A stretch of DNA of 64,000 nucleotides. Source: Phenylobacterium soli. GTDB taxonomy: Bacteria > Pseudomonadota > Alphaproteobacteria > Caulobacterales > Caulobacteraceae. This document shows, piece after piece, positions 8,335-16,105 of the stretch. The translations under genes and the position numbers were made by a program. Every line of letters starts with the position of its first letter. The stretch's first letter is position 1. A model generated the notes under the pieces. It saw only the letters and a list, made by a program, of their open reading frames with translations. It searched no databases and was not told the origin of the DNA. Location of the stretch: contig NZ_QFYQ01000002.1 in assembly GCF_003254475.1 (NCBI RefSeq), forward strand, positions 62,001 through 126,000, in the 5' to 3' direction.

Positions 8335-9702
8335 ATGAGCATCAATTCGGCAATGCTCGCCGGCGTGTCGGGCCTGGTGGCCAACTCGTCGGCGCTGGCG
8401 GCGATCTCGGACAACATCTCCAACGTCAACACCGTCGCCTACAAGCGCAACCAGGTGAACTTCGCCAACGTCGTGACGTCCCAGGCGGTGGCCGGGCGCT
8501 ATTCGGCGGGCGGCGTGCAGGGCGTGACCCACAGCTACGTCTCGACCCAGGGCCTGATCCAGTCGACCGCGCGGACCACCGACCTCGCCATCAGCGGCGA
8601 CGGCTTCTTCGTGGTCACCCAGAAGGCGAGCAACCTGACGCCGTCCGACGCGCGGGAATTCACCCGCTCGGGCTCGTTCAACGTCGACGCCAACGGCTAC
8701 TTGGTGAACGACTCCGGTCTCTACCTGCAGGGCTGGCCGGCGAGCGCCACGGGCACCTTCGCGCTCGACCCGTCGGACGTGAACAAGCTGTCGTCGATCA
8801 ACGTCAAGAACCTCGGCTCGGCGCTGCAGCCGACCGGCAACCTCGGCGTCGTCGCCAACCTCGACAGCGGCACTCCGGTCTCGGCGGCCATCACCTCGGC
8901 CACCTACAGCGCGGCCTCGGCGACGACCAGCATGGCCGCCTATGCCGCGGGCGTGGCCACCGGCACCAAGCCGGACTTCACGCTCGACATGAACGTGATC
9001 GACAGCCAGGGCAATTCCCACAAGTTCGAGATGGCGTTCCTGAAGGACTCCACCGCGAACACCTGGAAGACGGAAGTCTACGCGGTACCCGCCAGCGACG
9101 TGAACGCCGGCGCCAACGGCCAGATCGCGGCCGGCGACGTGGGCTTCCTGGGCGATGGCACCTTCGATCCGGCGACCACCACCCTGACCATCCCGATCGC
9201 CCTGAACGCCTCGTCGGGCGCGGCTCCCGCCTGGGCCACCTCGCTGGGCGTCAACGCCCAGAACATCAACGTCGACCTGACGAAGCTCACCCAGCAGTCG
9301 GGCGCGTCGACCGTGACGACCATCACCAACGACGGCGCCGGCATCGGCAACATCGTCGGCGTGCAGGTGGACGCGCACGGCGTGGTGTCGGCGATCTACG
9401 ACAACAGCCAGGTGCGCAAGATCGCCAAGGTGGCGGTGGCGACCTTCCCCAACCCGGACGCCCTGAAGCCGGTGAGCGGCAACGCTTACCAGGTGACGAT
9501 CCCGGCCGGCCAGATGGTGCTGAAGGACCCGGGCGTCGGCGGCGCGGGGCAGATCTCGCCCTCCAGCCTCGAAGCCTCGACGGTGGACCTCTCGTCCGAG
9601 TTCACCGGCCTGATCTCTACGCAAAAAGCTTATTCAGCTTCGTCGAAGATCATCACGACTGCCGATCAGATGTTGGACGAACTGATCAATATTATCCGAT
9701 GA
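8335..9702 (+). CDS. flgE: Flagellar hook protein FlgE
   Basis: Subunit of the flagellar hook. The 455-residue protein opens MSINSAMLAGVSGLVANSSA with the rod/hook signature ISDNISNVNTVAYKRNQVNF at about residues 28-47. It has the FlgE/F/G core segment TTDLAISGDGFFVV near residue 85. The C-terminus STQKAYSASSKIITTADQML..INIIR is the typical C-terminal helix. From memory the Caulobacter hook protein is longer (about 590 residues), so the variable central domain is shorter here. An in-context GGAAGG precedes the ATG by 7 bp. The 112-bp gap to flgD contains palindromic motifs. Confidence 0.95.
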   Translation: MSINSAMLAGVSGLVANSSALAAISDNISNVNTVAYKRNQVNFANVVTSQAVAGRYSAGGVQGVTHSYVSTQGLIQSTARTTDLAISGDGFFVVTQKASNLTPSDAREFTRSGSFNVDANGYLVNDSGLYLQGWPASATGTFALDPSDVNKLSSINVKNLGSALQPTGNLGVVANLDSGTPVSAAITSATYSAASATTSMAAYAAGVATGTKPDFTLDMNVIDSQGNSHKFEMAFLKDSTANTWKTEVYAVPASDVNAGANGQIAAGDVGFLGDGTFDPATTTLTIPIALNASSGAAPAWATSLGVNAQNINVDLTKLTQQSGASTVTTITNDGAGIGNIVGVQVDAHGVVSAIYDNSQVRKIAKVAVATFPNPDALKPVSGNAYQVTIPAGQMVLKDPGVGGAGQISPSSLEASTVDLSSEFTGLISTQKAYSASSKIITTADQMLDELINIIR

Positions 9703-9710
9703 ATACAGGC

Positions 9711-9726
9711 GTTAATGCGAATTAAC
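9711..9726. promoter_or_regulatory. Palindrome GTTAAT-N4-ATTAAC upstream of sciP
   Basis: A perfect 16-bp palindrome starts 9 bp after the flgE stop. It contains two TTAA boxes 6 bp apart. The CtrA site known from Caulobacter is TTAA-N7-TTAA, so this is one base short and only CtrA-like. It could equally be a weak flgE transcript-end hairpin. sciP is CtrA-controlled in Caulobacter, which makes the location suggestive. Confidence 0.4.
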
Positions 9727-9830
9727 GTCTGGCGCGATTGTAAATTGTACCAGAACGTTACACGAGGGGGCGATGGTTAGTCGTTTCTTTACTATAGCGA
9801 TTCAGCGGCCGTTAGCGACCGCGGGCTATC

Positions 9831-9857
9831 CTTCCCATCAACAGTGATGGTGGGAAG
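9831..9857 (+). promoter_or_regulatory. Leader hairpin holding the sciP Shine-Dalgarno
   Basis: CTTCCC (9831-9836) can pair with GGGAAG (9852-9857), and the adjoining ATCA with TGAT, leaving an ACAG loop and a small bulge. GGAAG at 9853-9857 is the only purine-rich ribosome-binding candidate before the sciP ATG at 9870. Pairing would mask it. An upstream GANTC (9799-9803, GATTC) next to an ACTATA -10-like sequence could make the promoter sensitive to CcrM methylation. Confidence 0.4.
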
Positions 9858-9869
9858 AGCTTAAAAGCC

Positions 9870-10157
9870 ATGTTGCAACAACAACAGGTGCGCACGAACA
9901 GCCGGGGCGAGGCCTACGTCATTGGCCCGACCGGCGCGCCGTTGACGATCCGCGACCTGCCGCCGCCCAACACGGGCCGATGGGTCATCCGCCGCAAGGC
10001 GGAGGTGGTGGCCGCCGTCCGCGGCGGCCTGCTCTCTCTGGAAGACGCTCTCGAGCGCTATTCCCTGACGAGCGAGGAGTTCCTGGCCTGGCAGCGGTCG
10101 ATCGACCGTCACGGCATGGCCGGGCTGCGCACCACGCGACTGCAACAGTATCGCTGA
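9870..10157 (+). CDS. sciP: SciP (DUF1153), helix-turn-helix inhibitor of CtrA-driven transcription
   Basis: Small DNA-binding protein that in Caulobacter represses CtrA-activated promoters in G1 cells. The 95-residue protein contains the family-defining block YVIGPTGAPLTIRDLPPPNT followed by a helix-turn-helix region with WVIRRKAEVVAAVRGGLLS and EFLAWQRSIDRHGMAGLRTT. It sits directly after flgE, as in Caulobacter, which supports the assignment. The N-terminus MLQQQQVRTNSRGEA is a short extension before the conserved block. A bidirectional terminator follows at 10191-10220. The leader contains a TTAA palindrome, a GANTC site and a hairpin over the ribosome-binding site. Confidence 0.95.
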   Translation: MLQQQQVRTNSRGEAYVIGPTGAPLTIRDLPPPNTGRWVIRRKAEVVAAVRGGLLSLEDALERYSLTSEEFLAWQRSIDRHGMAGLRTTRLQQYR

Positions 10158-10190
10158 ACCATTTCCACTCCCCCCGGAAGGTTCGCGACA

Positions 10191-10220
10191 GCGGCCGTGT
10201 CCCCTCCAGGACACGGCCGC
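10191..10220. terminator. Bidirectional terminator between sciP and hydrolase
   Basis: A 12-bp perfect stem, GCGGCCGTGTCC / GGACACGGCCGC with a 6-nt loop, lies between two convergent genes. Only a weak TTCC tract follows, so it acts as a strong hairpin without a good T-run. Confidence 0.75.
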
Positions 10221-10237
10221 TTCCATGTTGAGGGCTC

Positions 10238-11341
10238 CTAAGGCGCGGCGTCACCGGCGCGTTCGGCGATCGGGCGCACGTCCTGGACGAGATGGACGAG
10301 CACGCGGCCCGGCTCCTCCTCGTAAACCATGTGGGCCGAGTTCTCGAACCAGACCCAGCGCTTGGCCGGCGCGTGGAGGCGTTCGTACCAGCGGCGCACC
10401 GGGGCGCTGGAGGTGGTGTAGTCGTAGCGGCCGGCGAACATGAACAGCGGGCAGCCGATCCGGGTGATCGAGGTGAAGTCGCTGGCCAGCAGATCGGGCA
10501 ACAGTTTCGGCAGGGAGAAGGCGCTGCCCTCGTCGATGGCCTTGAAGTCCTCGGGCGAATAATCCGGCGAGATGCGCTCGGCGTTCTCCCAGACGTCGTA
10601 GCTCGACCGGCCGTGGGTGAGGCCGCCGAAGTGGACGGACCACTTGCGCTCGATGTTGAGCTTCTCCAGCGGCACGGAGCCGTCGGCCTCCGGATAGGGC
10701 GCGATGGCGGTGAGCTCGCGCACGGCCTCGGCGTCGCCCGCCCTGCGCGCCTCATTCAGGGTCCAGGCGTAGCCCTCCGCCTCCTGCGCCTTGAAGTCGA
10801 TGATCTGGCCGACGCCGACATAGGCGTAGATCCAGTCGGGCCGCCGGACGGCGAGTTGCAGGCCCACCGAGGTGCCCCAGGAATGACCAAGGACGAACAC
10901 CTTCCGCTTACCGTAGGTCTTGCGGAGGTAGGCGAGCAGCTCCTCGCCGTCCTCGACGATGCGCTCGCGCGTCAGGGTGGGAGCGACGAGTTGAGGGTCG
11001 TTGAGGCGAAAGGTCTTGCCGGCGCCCCGCTGATCCCATTGCACGACGGTGAAATAGTCGGCCCAGGCGGGCTCGAAGAGGTAGCGGTTGGGAAGATCCG
11101 GCGCGGCCGGCCCGCCATGGACCACGAGGAGGATCGGATTGCGCCGGTCGCGGCCGCGGACGGTGATCCACTGGCGGATGCCGCCGATCTCCACCGCCTT
11201 GGCCTCGTCGACACCCTGGCCCGAGACGATCTTGCCGACGTCGGCGAGGATGGCGTGGGGTTCGGGCGGGCTCGCGGCCCAGGCGGGAAGGGCCGCAAGG
11301 AGGGCGGCGGCGAGGACGGCCCCTGCGGTGGCGAATCTCAT
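10238..11341 (-). CDS. Exported alpha/beta hydrolase, proline iminopeptidase-like (S33)
   Basis: Predicted periplasmic serine hydrolase of the alpha/beta fold. The 367-residue protein begins with a signal peptide, MRFATAGAVLAAALLAALPAWA, cleaved near residue 22. It has the oxyanion segment ILLVVHGGPAAPD, then WDQRGAGKTF, typical of the S33 aminopeptidase family, and the nucleophile elbow GHSWGTSVG. The C-terminal catalytic His is in NSAHMVYEEEPGRVLVHL. The substrate is unknown; export argues against a housekeeping cytoplasmic peptidase. AGGAG lies 9 bp before the ATG. It is monocistronic, with a terminator on its 3' side. Confidence 0.88.
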   Translation of the reverse strand: MRFATAGAVLAAALLAALPAWAASPPEPHAILADVGKIVSGQGVDEAKAVEIGGIRQWITVRGRDRRNPILLVVHGGPAAPDLPNRYLFEPAWADYFTVVQWDQRGAGKTFRLNDPQLVAPTLTRERIVEDGEELLAYLRKTYGKRKVFVLGHSWGTSVGLQLAVRRPDWIYAYVGVGQIIDFKAQEAEGYAWTLNEARRAGDAEAVRELTAIAPYPEADGSVPLEKLNIERKWSVHFGGLTHGRSSYDVWENAERISPDYSPEDFKAIDEGSAFSLPKLLPDLLASDFTSITRIGCPLFMFAGRYDYTTSSAPVRRWYERLHAPAKRWVWFENSAHMVYEEEPGRVLVHLVQDVRPIAERAGDAAP

Positions 11342-11421
11342 GGCGGAGAACTCCTGGCTGACTGTCGCCAGGCTTAGCCGCCGTCGCCGCTTCGCCGCAC
11401 CTTAAAAGGCGGACATGCAAA

Positions 11422-11449
11422 CGGCCGCGCCCGGCGAGGGTCGCGGCCG
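11422..11449 (-). terminator. Terminator after the 26-aa peptide gene
   Basis: On the minus strand CGGCCGCG and CGCGGCCG form an 8-bp stem with a 12-nt loop, followed by GTTTGC. It sits about 20 bp past the stop of the small gene at 11470. Confidence 0.55.
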
Positions 11450-11469
11450 CTTCCTTGTCGCCCGGCGCC

Positions 11470-11550
11470 CTAGAGGTGGTGGGTGCAGAAGGCGAGCAGC
11501 AGGATCACGGGCACCGGCACGCCGATGGCCCACAACAAGATCGATCGCAT
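11470..11550 (-). CDS. 26-residue hydrophobic membrane peptide
   Basis: A very short gene encodes MRSILLWAIGVPVPVILLLA then FCTHHL. It is one predicted transmembrane helix with a Pro-x-Pro kink and a His-His-Leu tail. Support comes from a strong ribosome-binding site (GGGAGG, 5 bp before the ATG) and a rho-independent-like hairpin after the stop. Very similar short peptides (RxILLWxIGxPxPxI pattern) occur in many alphaproteobacteria as unnamed proteins, as far as I recall. Function is unknown. It could be a subunit or regulator of a membrane complex. Confidence 0.7.
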   Translation of the reverse strand: MRSILLWAIGVPVPVILLLAFCTHHL

Positions 11551-11616
11551 GGTTCCTCCCAGCGTTTTCAGCGGGGGAGCCAACGCGGGGCGGAGCGGAA
11601 CCGTTCCAGCAAGGCC

Positions 11617-12174
11617 TCAGTCGAGGATGCCGCCCGAGATCTCCGACGGCGCGGCCGTCGCGCGCCGCTCGGCCCGCCAGCGCTCCTCGCAGGCGATCAG
11701 CGGATTGCGGCGGCCGTCCACCACCCGCATCCGCACCGGATCGCCCCGGTAGCCGTCGCAGAGCGCGGGGCCCGCACGCCGGCCGGCGGCGAGTTCGATG
11801 TGCAGGTGCGCGCCCTGGGCGCCATGCGCGCCTTCGGCCAGGACCCGCGGGAACGGCTTGCCGGCGCGGCGCAGGCGGGCGGCGGCCTCGCGCTGGGACA
11901 TGCCGGGGACCACGGCGTCGTAGGCGCCCGGCCGGCGGCGGTCGCCGGCCGAATGGGCCGAGCGGCGCCCCGCCGGCACGGTCCCGGCGCCCTGCCGGCG
12001 CAGGGCGTCTTCCTGGGCGGGCGTGCGATAGCCGCTGGTCTGACGCCAGGCGCCGGGCCCGAACACCTCGTCCATGGTGTTCCGGAAGCCGTCGTCCGCG
12101 CCTGCATCGGCGGCGGCCGCGGCGGGCCCGGCGAGGAGCACCGCCAGGAGGAGGACTGGGAGATGGAGCCGCAT
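11617..12174 (-). CDS. Exported peptidase M15-like protein (D-Ala-D-Ala carboxypeptidase fold)
   Basis: Probable periplasmic zinc peptidase-like protein. The 185-residue protein starts with signal peptide MRLHLPVLLLAVLLAGPAAAA. It then has TSGYRTPAQEDALRR, similar to the SGYRT motif of M15 carboxypeptidases, RRSAHSAGDRRRPGAYD, a variant of SxHxxGxAxD with extra residues, and GAHLHIEL near the C-terminus, matching the last metal-binding His. The first His, Asp and last His could bind zinc, but spacing is unusual, so activity on peptidoglycan is inference. An ATG 36 bp upstream is in frame; I chose the one giving a clean signal peptide. Confidence 0.6.
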   Translation of the reverse strand: MRLHLPVLLLAVLLAGPAAAAADAGADDGFRNTMDEVFGPGAWRQTSGYRTPAQEDALRRQGAGTVPAGRRSAHSAGDRRRPGAYDAVVPGMSQREAAARLRRAGKPFPRVLAEGAHGAQGAHLHIELAAGRRAGPALCDGYRGDPVRMRVVDGRRNPLIACEERWRAERRATAAPSEISGGILD

Positions 12175-12387
12175 CGGGCCGCTGTTGTACCGCCGGCGGG
12201 CGGCCGGCATTGACCTGGGTCAGCCGCCCGATGGCCGGAGCCCGGCCGCCGCGGTTAAGGTCTCGTTACCCATCCTGGGGGAATTCCGCGTCCGCCGGTT
12301 TGGGCCAGGCGGAACGCAACCTGGACGGCGTGGAACTCGGCGTGGAGGCCCGGAATTCCCAGGCCATACCGCAACGACTGCTTCGCC

Positions 12388-12807
12388 ATGCTCGCCATCC
12401 TCGCCGCCGCATCGATCCTTGGGGCCCGCCCGCTGGACCTGCACGATCCCGCACGCCGGGCGATGACGGTGCACAATCAGGGCGTGGTGCTGATCCGGCT
12501 GGACGCCGACGGCCTGGTGCGGGCGCGCGGCTGCGACGGCGAGCTGCGGCACGTGGGCGATCTTTCCGACCCGCGTCGCCTGCACATCCAGAACGACGGC
12601 ACGCTCGACGGCCTGGTGTGGGACGCGCGGCTCGATCCGGCGCAGCGGGAGACCTTCCGGGCGATGATGCGGGCCTTCGGCTATTCGGACCACAAGGCCC
12701 TGGCGGCCATGTGCCTGCCTACAACCGCCGAGCCGCAGCTGCGCGCCGCGGAGATCAGCCCTGACGCGACTGGCTCATCAGGCGGTCGGTCAACTTCCTC
12801 ACGCTGA
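12388..12807 (+). CDS. Hypothetical small exported protein
   Basis: The 139-residue product opens MLAILAAASILGARPLDLHD, a short hydrophobic start that could be a signal or anchor. The middle contains VHNQGVVLIRLDADGLVRAR and FRAMMRAFGYSDHKALAAMC. I recognise no family. Codon usage on this strand is typical of the region. No clear ribosome-binding site precedes the ATG, so the true start may differ. The last 53 bp overlap the 3' end of the convergent RusA-type gene, so the C-terminal residues (GSSGGRSTSSR) are doubtful. Confidence 0.5.
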   Translation: MLAILAAASILGARPLDLHDPARRAMTVHNQGVVLIRLDADGLVRARGCDGELRHVGDLSDPRRLHIQNDGTLDGLVWDARLDPAQRETFRAMMRAFGYSDHKALAAMCLPTTAEPQLRAAEISPDATGSSGGRSTSSR

Positions 12808-13141
12808 TCACGATCCGCTCGCGTTCGCCGGCCTGGCGCTCGACCAGCAGGCGGGCAACCTGGGCGTCGTCGTGGAAGGCGTAGCCCTTGATCGCGTCGA
12901 GGATCGCCTTGGCCAGGTTGTCGAGGTCGAGCCAGGGCGGATCGCCCACGTATTCCATGCGGATCTCGACGGAGAACTCCCCCCAGCCGGGCCGGGCGCC
13001 GCGCCAAACCTTGCGGAAGAACTCGTAGATCAGCGGCTTGTAGTACTTGGCCTGGGTGGTGAGCCCGTCGACCTCGACCACCAGGGCGCCGCCGCCCTCG
13101 CGGGCGCGCACCTTGCCGTGCTGGGTCCAGGTTTCGCTCAT
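12755..13141 (-). CDS. RusA-family Holliday junction endodeoxyribonuclease
   Basis: Structure-specific nuclease that cuts four-way DNA junctions. The 128-residue protein carries the RusA signature: DLDNLAKAILDAIKGYAFHD followed by DAQV, which supplies the three metal-binding aspartates and the conserved Asn and Lys. Family members are usually about 120-140 residues. RusA genes are often phage-derived, but no integrase, lysis or structural phage gene is nearby and composition matches the neighbours. It lies upstream of fumC on the opposite strand and converges with a hypothetical gene (53-bp overlap). Confidence 0.85.
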   Translation of the reverse strand: MSETWTQHGKVRAREGGGALVVEVDGLTTQAKYYKPLIYEFFRKVWRGARPGWGEFSVEIRMEYVGDPPWLDLDNLAKAILDAIKGYAFHDDAQVARLLVERQAGERERIVISVRKLTDRLMSQSRQG

Positions 13142-13226
13142 CGGCAGGCTACTTAGCGGCAGGATGGGTTGCAGTCTCGCGCGGTGTCGCTAAACCGGCG
13201 CGGCCCGCTGGATGGAGACGAGAGCC

Positions 13227-14618
13227 ATGACCGCCACCCGTACAGAGACCGACACCTTCGGCCCCATCGAGGTGCCCGCCGACCGGTACTGGGGGGCGCA
13301 GACCCAGCGGAGCCTGCAGAACTTCAAGATCGGCTGGGAGAAGCAGCCGAAGCCGGTGATCAAGGCGCTGGGCGTGGTGAAGCGCGCCGCGGCCGAGGCC
13401 AACATGGCGCTCGGCAAGCTGGACCCCGAGATCGGCAAGTTCATCGTCGCCGCCGCCCAGGAGGTGATCGACGGCAAGCTCGACGACCACTTCCCGCTGG
13501 TGGTCTGGCAGACCGGCTCCGGCACCCAGTCGAACATGAACGCCAACGAGGTGATCTCGAACCGAGCGATCGAGATGATGGGCGGGGTGATGGGCTCCAA
13601 GAGCCCGGTCCACCCGAACGACCACGTCAACATGAGCCAGTCGTCGAACGACACCTATCCGACGGCCATGCACATCGCCTGCGCCGAGGAGGTGTCGCGT
13701 TCGGTGATGCCGGCGCTGGAGCACCTGCACGCCGCGCTGAAGGCCAAGTCGGCGGCGTTCGACCACATCATCAAGATCGGCCGCACCCACACCCAGGACG
13801 CCACGCCCCTGACCCTGGGCCAGGAATTCGGCGGCTACGCCCACCAGGTGGCGATGAGCGTGCGGCGCATCAAGGAGAGCCTCTACGGGCTCTACGAGCT
13901 GGCGCAGGGCGGCACGGCGGTGGGCACCGGCCTGACCGCGCCGGTCGGCTTCGCCGAGAAGGTGGCCGAGCAGATCGCGGCGATCACCCGGCTGCCGTTC
14001 GTCACCGCGCCCAACAAGTTCGAGGCCCTGGCGGCGCATGACGCCATGGTGTTCAGCCACGGGGCGCTGACCACCGCGGCGGCGGCGCTCTTCAAGATCG
14101 CTAACGACATCCGCTTCCTGGGCTCGGGCCCGCGCGCCGGCCTCGGCGAGCTGGCCCTGCCGGAGAACGAGCCGGGCTCCTCGATCATGCCGGGCAAGGT
14201 GAACCCGACCCAGGCCGAGGCCCTGACCATGCTGTGCGCCCACGTCATGGGAAACAACGCCGCCATGGCCTTCGCCGGCAGCCAGGGCCACTTCGAGCTG
14301 AACGTCTTCAACCCGGTGATGGCCTACAACTTCCTGCAGTCGTGCCGGCTCCTGGCCGACGGGGCGATCAGCTTCACCGACAACATGGTGGTGGGTATCG
14401 AGGCCCGCGAGGACAACATCAAGGCCAACCTCGAGCGCAGCCTGATGCTGGTGACCTCGCTCAAGGAGCACATCGGCTACGACAAGGCCGCAGCCATCGC
14501 CAAGAAGGCCCACAAGAACGGCACCACCCTGCGCGAGGAGGCCGTCGGCGGCGGCTATGTGACGAACGAGCAGTTCGACGCCTGGGTGCGGCCGGAGGAC
14601 ATGATCCACCCGGGCTGA
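13227..14618 (+). CDS. fumC: Fumarate hydratase class II
   Basis: Iron-independent TCA-cycle enzyme converting fumarate to L-malate. The 463-residue protein has the fumarase/aspartase signature [11 protein letters not shown] near residue 320, the substrate-binding segment [14 protein letters not shown] near residue 95, and [17 protein letters not shown] with the catalytic His. I chose the ATG at 13227 ([19 protein letters not shown]) because GGAG lies 9 bp upstream; an in-frame ATG 15 bp earlier has no such site. The stop overlaps the start of the following GNAT gene by one base, so the two are translationally coupled. Confidence 0.97.
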   Translation: MTATRTETDTFGPIEVPADRYWGAQTQRSLQNFKIGWEKQPKPVIKALGVVKRAAAEANMALGKLDPEIGKFIVAAAQEVIDGKLDDHFPLVVWQTGSGTQSNMNANEVISNRAIEMMGGVMGSKSPVHPNDHVNMSQSSNDTYPTAMHIACAEEVSRSVMPALEHLHAALKAKSAAFDHIIKIGRTHTQDATPLTLGQEFGGYAHQVAMSVRRIKESLYGLYELAQGGTAVGTGLTAPVGFAEKVAEQIAAITRLPFVTAPNKFEALAAHDAMVFSHGALTTAAAALFKIANDIRFLGSGPRAGLGELALPENEPGSSIMPGKVNPTQAEALTMLCAHVMGNNAAMAFAGSQGHFELNVFNPVMAYNFLQSCRLLADGAISFTDNMVVGIEAREDNIKANLERSLMLVTSLKEHIGYDKAAAIAKKAHKNGTTLREEAVGGGYVTNEQFDAWVRPEDMIHPG

Positions 14619-15043
14619 TGGTCCAGACCGTCCGCATCCAGGGCCCGCTGCCGGAAGGCTTCGAGGCGCTGCGCCAGGAGGCGGAGGCGGAAGGCCACAA
14701 GCACCTCACGCGGTTGGCGCGCGAATGGGCGACGGAGCCGCAGGCGTTCCACGTCCTGCTTGGCGTCTTCCACGAGGGCGGGCTGGTGGCGATCGGCGGC
14801 GTCACCGACGAGCCGGAGGACGCCGGCGAGCCCGCTTGGCGGATGCGGCGGCTCTATGTGGCGAGGCGGGCGCGAGGCATGGGCGTGGCCCGGGCGATCG
14901 CCAACGGCCTGGGGCAGGAGGCGCTGGACAGCGTGAGGCTGGTCACGGTCCACGCCGGGTCGAACGAGGCGGCGCGGTTCTGGGAAGCGATGGGTTTCAG
15001 CCCCGTCGCCGGGCGGCCCTGGAGCCACGAATTCCGCGGCTAG
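14618..15043 (+). CDS. GNAT-family N-acetyltransferase
   Basis: Acetyl-CoA-dependent acyltransferase of unknown substrate. The 141-residue protein has the GNAT core: WRMRRLYVARRARGMGVARA, which matches the acetyl-CoA pyrophosphate-binding loop (R/Q-x-x-G-x-G/A), then LVTVHAGSNEAARFWEAMGF, the usual C-terminal motif B. Its ATG overlaps the fumC stop (TGATG). It may be a small-molecule or protein acetylase; the link to fumC is positional only. Confidence 0.85.
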   Translation: MVQTVRIQGPLPEGFEALRQEAEAEGHKHLTRLAREWATEPQAFHVLLGVFHEGGLVAIGGVTDEPEDAGEPAWRMRRLYVARRARGMGVARAIANGLGQEALDSVRLVTVHAGSNEAARFWEAMGFSPVAGRPWSHEFRG

Positions 15044-15044
15044 G

Positions 15045-15989
15045 CTACTCCGCCGCGAAGCTCACCGGGTCGGCGTGGGCCCACAGGTGGGCGCGGTAGG
15101 CTTCGAAGCACTGCTCGCCGCAGATCAGGCGCATCAGGGCGCCCTCGGCGATGAGAGGAGCGCAGCTCGGATCCTCGGTGACGAGGGGCAGCAGCGCCTC
15201 GGCGTTCCAGGCCTTGGAGTGCTCGACGTCGAGGTTGGCGTGGAGCACGAAATACTTCCGCTGCTCCGGCGCGACCTCCAGGCGCTTCAGGCCGTCGGCG
15301 ACGGCCGCGACACGGGTCGGGGCGGTCAGCTCGACGACGCCGAGCGCGCCCACCGACTGGTAGCCGTAGCGCCGGGTGGTCGCGAGCGCGGTCATGGTGT
15401 TGGCCAGGCACAGCGACTGCCAGAGGGTCCCCTCGATGGTCGGCGAGAGCTCCAGCCCCTTCACGGTGCGGTCGAGCATCGGCCCGTGCATGCCGCCCAT
15501 CGAGCCGCGGCCCATCTCGTCCCAGTAGTTGCGGGCGAGCTCGAGCTTGGGGCGGGCCGGCAGCTTCACCTGGGTCATGGCCACGAGGTCGTCGAACCCG
15601 GCCTCCCCGGCCGCCTCCTGGGTCAGGAACCACCGCATCTCCTCGAGCGTGGCCTCGGCGGCCAGCCAGGCGAAGAGCTGGTCCCATTGCCCGGGACCGG
15701 TGTCCTTCAGCGCCTCGAACCAGGCGATGAAGCCCTCGGGCTCGGTCGGGACTTCGGCCAGCAGCGGCGCGACGTGGGCGCGGAACGCCTCCACGAAGGC
15801 GCCCTCGAGGCGCAGCATCCGCGTGTCCTCGGCGAGGTCCTGCAGCCAGGTCTCAGAGGGTCGCCCGACGGCGAGGCGGCGGCGGTTCCAGCGGGCGAGC
15901 GCCAGGTGAAGGCGCCGGGAGTCGGGGATCTCGGGGCTGAACTCGCCCAGGCCGGCGAGGCGCGTCCCTGCGGTGATGCGGTCGGTCAT
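15045..15989 (-). CDS. Haem-oxygenase-like diiron protein (iron-containing redox enzyme family)
   Basis: The 314-residue product, starting MTDRITAGTRLAGLGEFSPE, resembles the haem-oxygenase-fold diiron oxidases (relatives of CADD, UndA and SznF-type domains). Candidate metal ligands are Glu in EATLEEMRWFLTQEA, His in MGGMHGPMLDR, and Asp and His in HANLDVEHSKAWNAE near the C-terminus, the D-x2-H-type last-helix motif. Members act as oxygenases on diverse small molecules, and this one has no assigned substrate. Neighbours (GNAT protein, polyprenyl synthase) do not define a pathway. No Shine-Dalgarno is evident, and earlier in-frame starts exist, so the N-terminus is uncertain. Confidence 0.7.
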   Translation of the reverse strand: MTDRITAGTRLAGLGEFSPEIPDSRRLHLALARWNRRRLAVGRPSETWLQDLAEDTRMLRLEGAFVEAFRAHVAPLLAEVPTEPEGFIAWFEALKDTGPGQWDQLFAWLAAEATLEEMRWFLTQEAAGEAGFDDLVAMTQVKLPARPKLELARNYWDEMGRGSMGGMHGPMLDRTVKGLELSPTIEGTLWQSLCLANTMTALATTRRYGYQSVGALGVVELTAPTRVAAVADGLKRLEVAPEQRKYFVLHANLDVEHSKAWNAEALLPLVTEDPSCAPLIAEGALMRLICGEQCFEAYRAHLWAHADPVSFAAE

Positions 15990-16049
15990 GGGACCGCAAC
16001 AAGCGTTCGAAGGACGGGGATGGTTCCTAGTGCGGAGGTTCTTGCCCGT

Positions 16050-16105
16050 CGCGCAGCCGGACGGAAAAGCGGTTCCCACTTTTCCTGGCTGTCGCTCCTA
16101 GGCCT
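16050..16105. repeat. Possible alphaproteobacterial intergenic repeat
   Basis: The stretch around CCGGACGGAAAAGCGGTTCC and CACTTTTCCTGGCTGTCGCT resembles a short intergenic repeat (GGAAAAxCGGTTCCCACTTTTCC type) common in alphaproteobacterial genomes, as I recall it. GGAAAAG and CTTTTCC form an inverted repeat. Only one copy is present in this window, and it overlaps the last codons of the polyprenyl synthase gene. Confidence 0.35.

Noticed and set aside
12220..12693. Minus-strand frame opposite the hypothetical gene at 12388
   Set aside because: Arg/Pro/His-rich composition typical of a shadow; no ribosome-binding site or motif.
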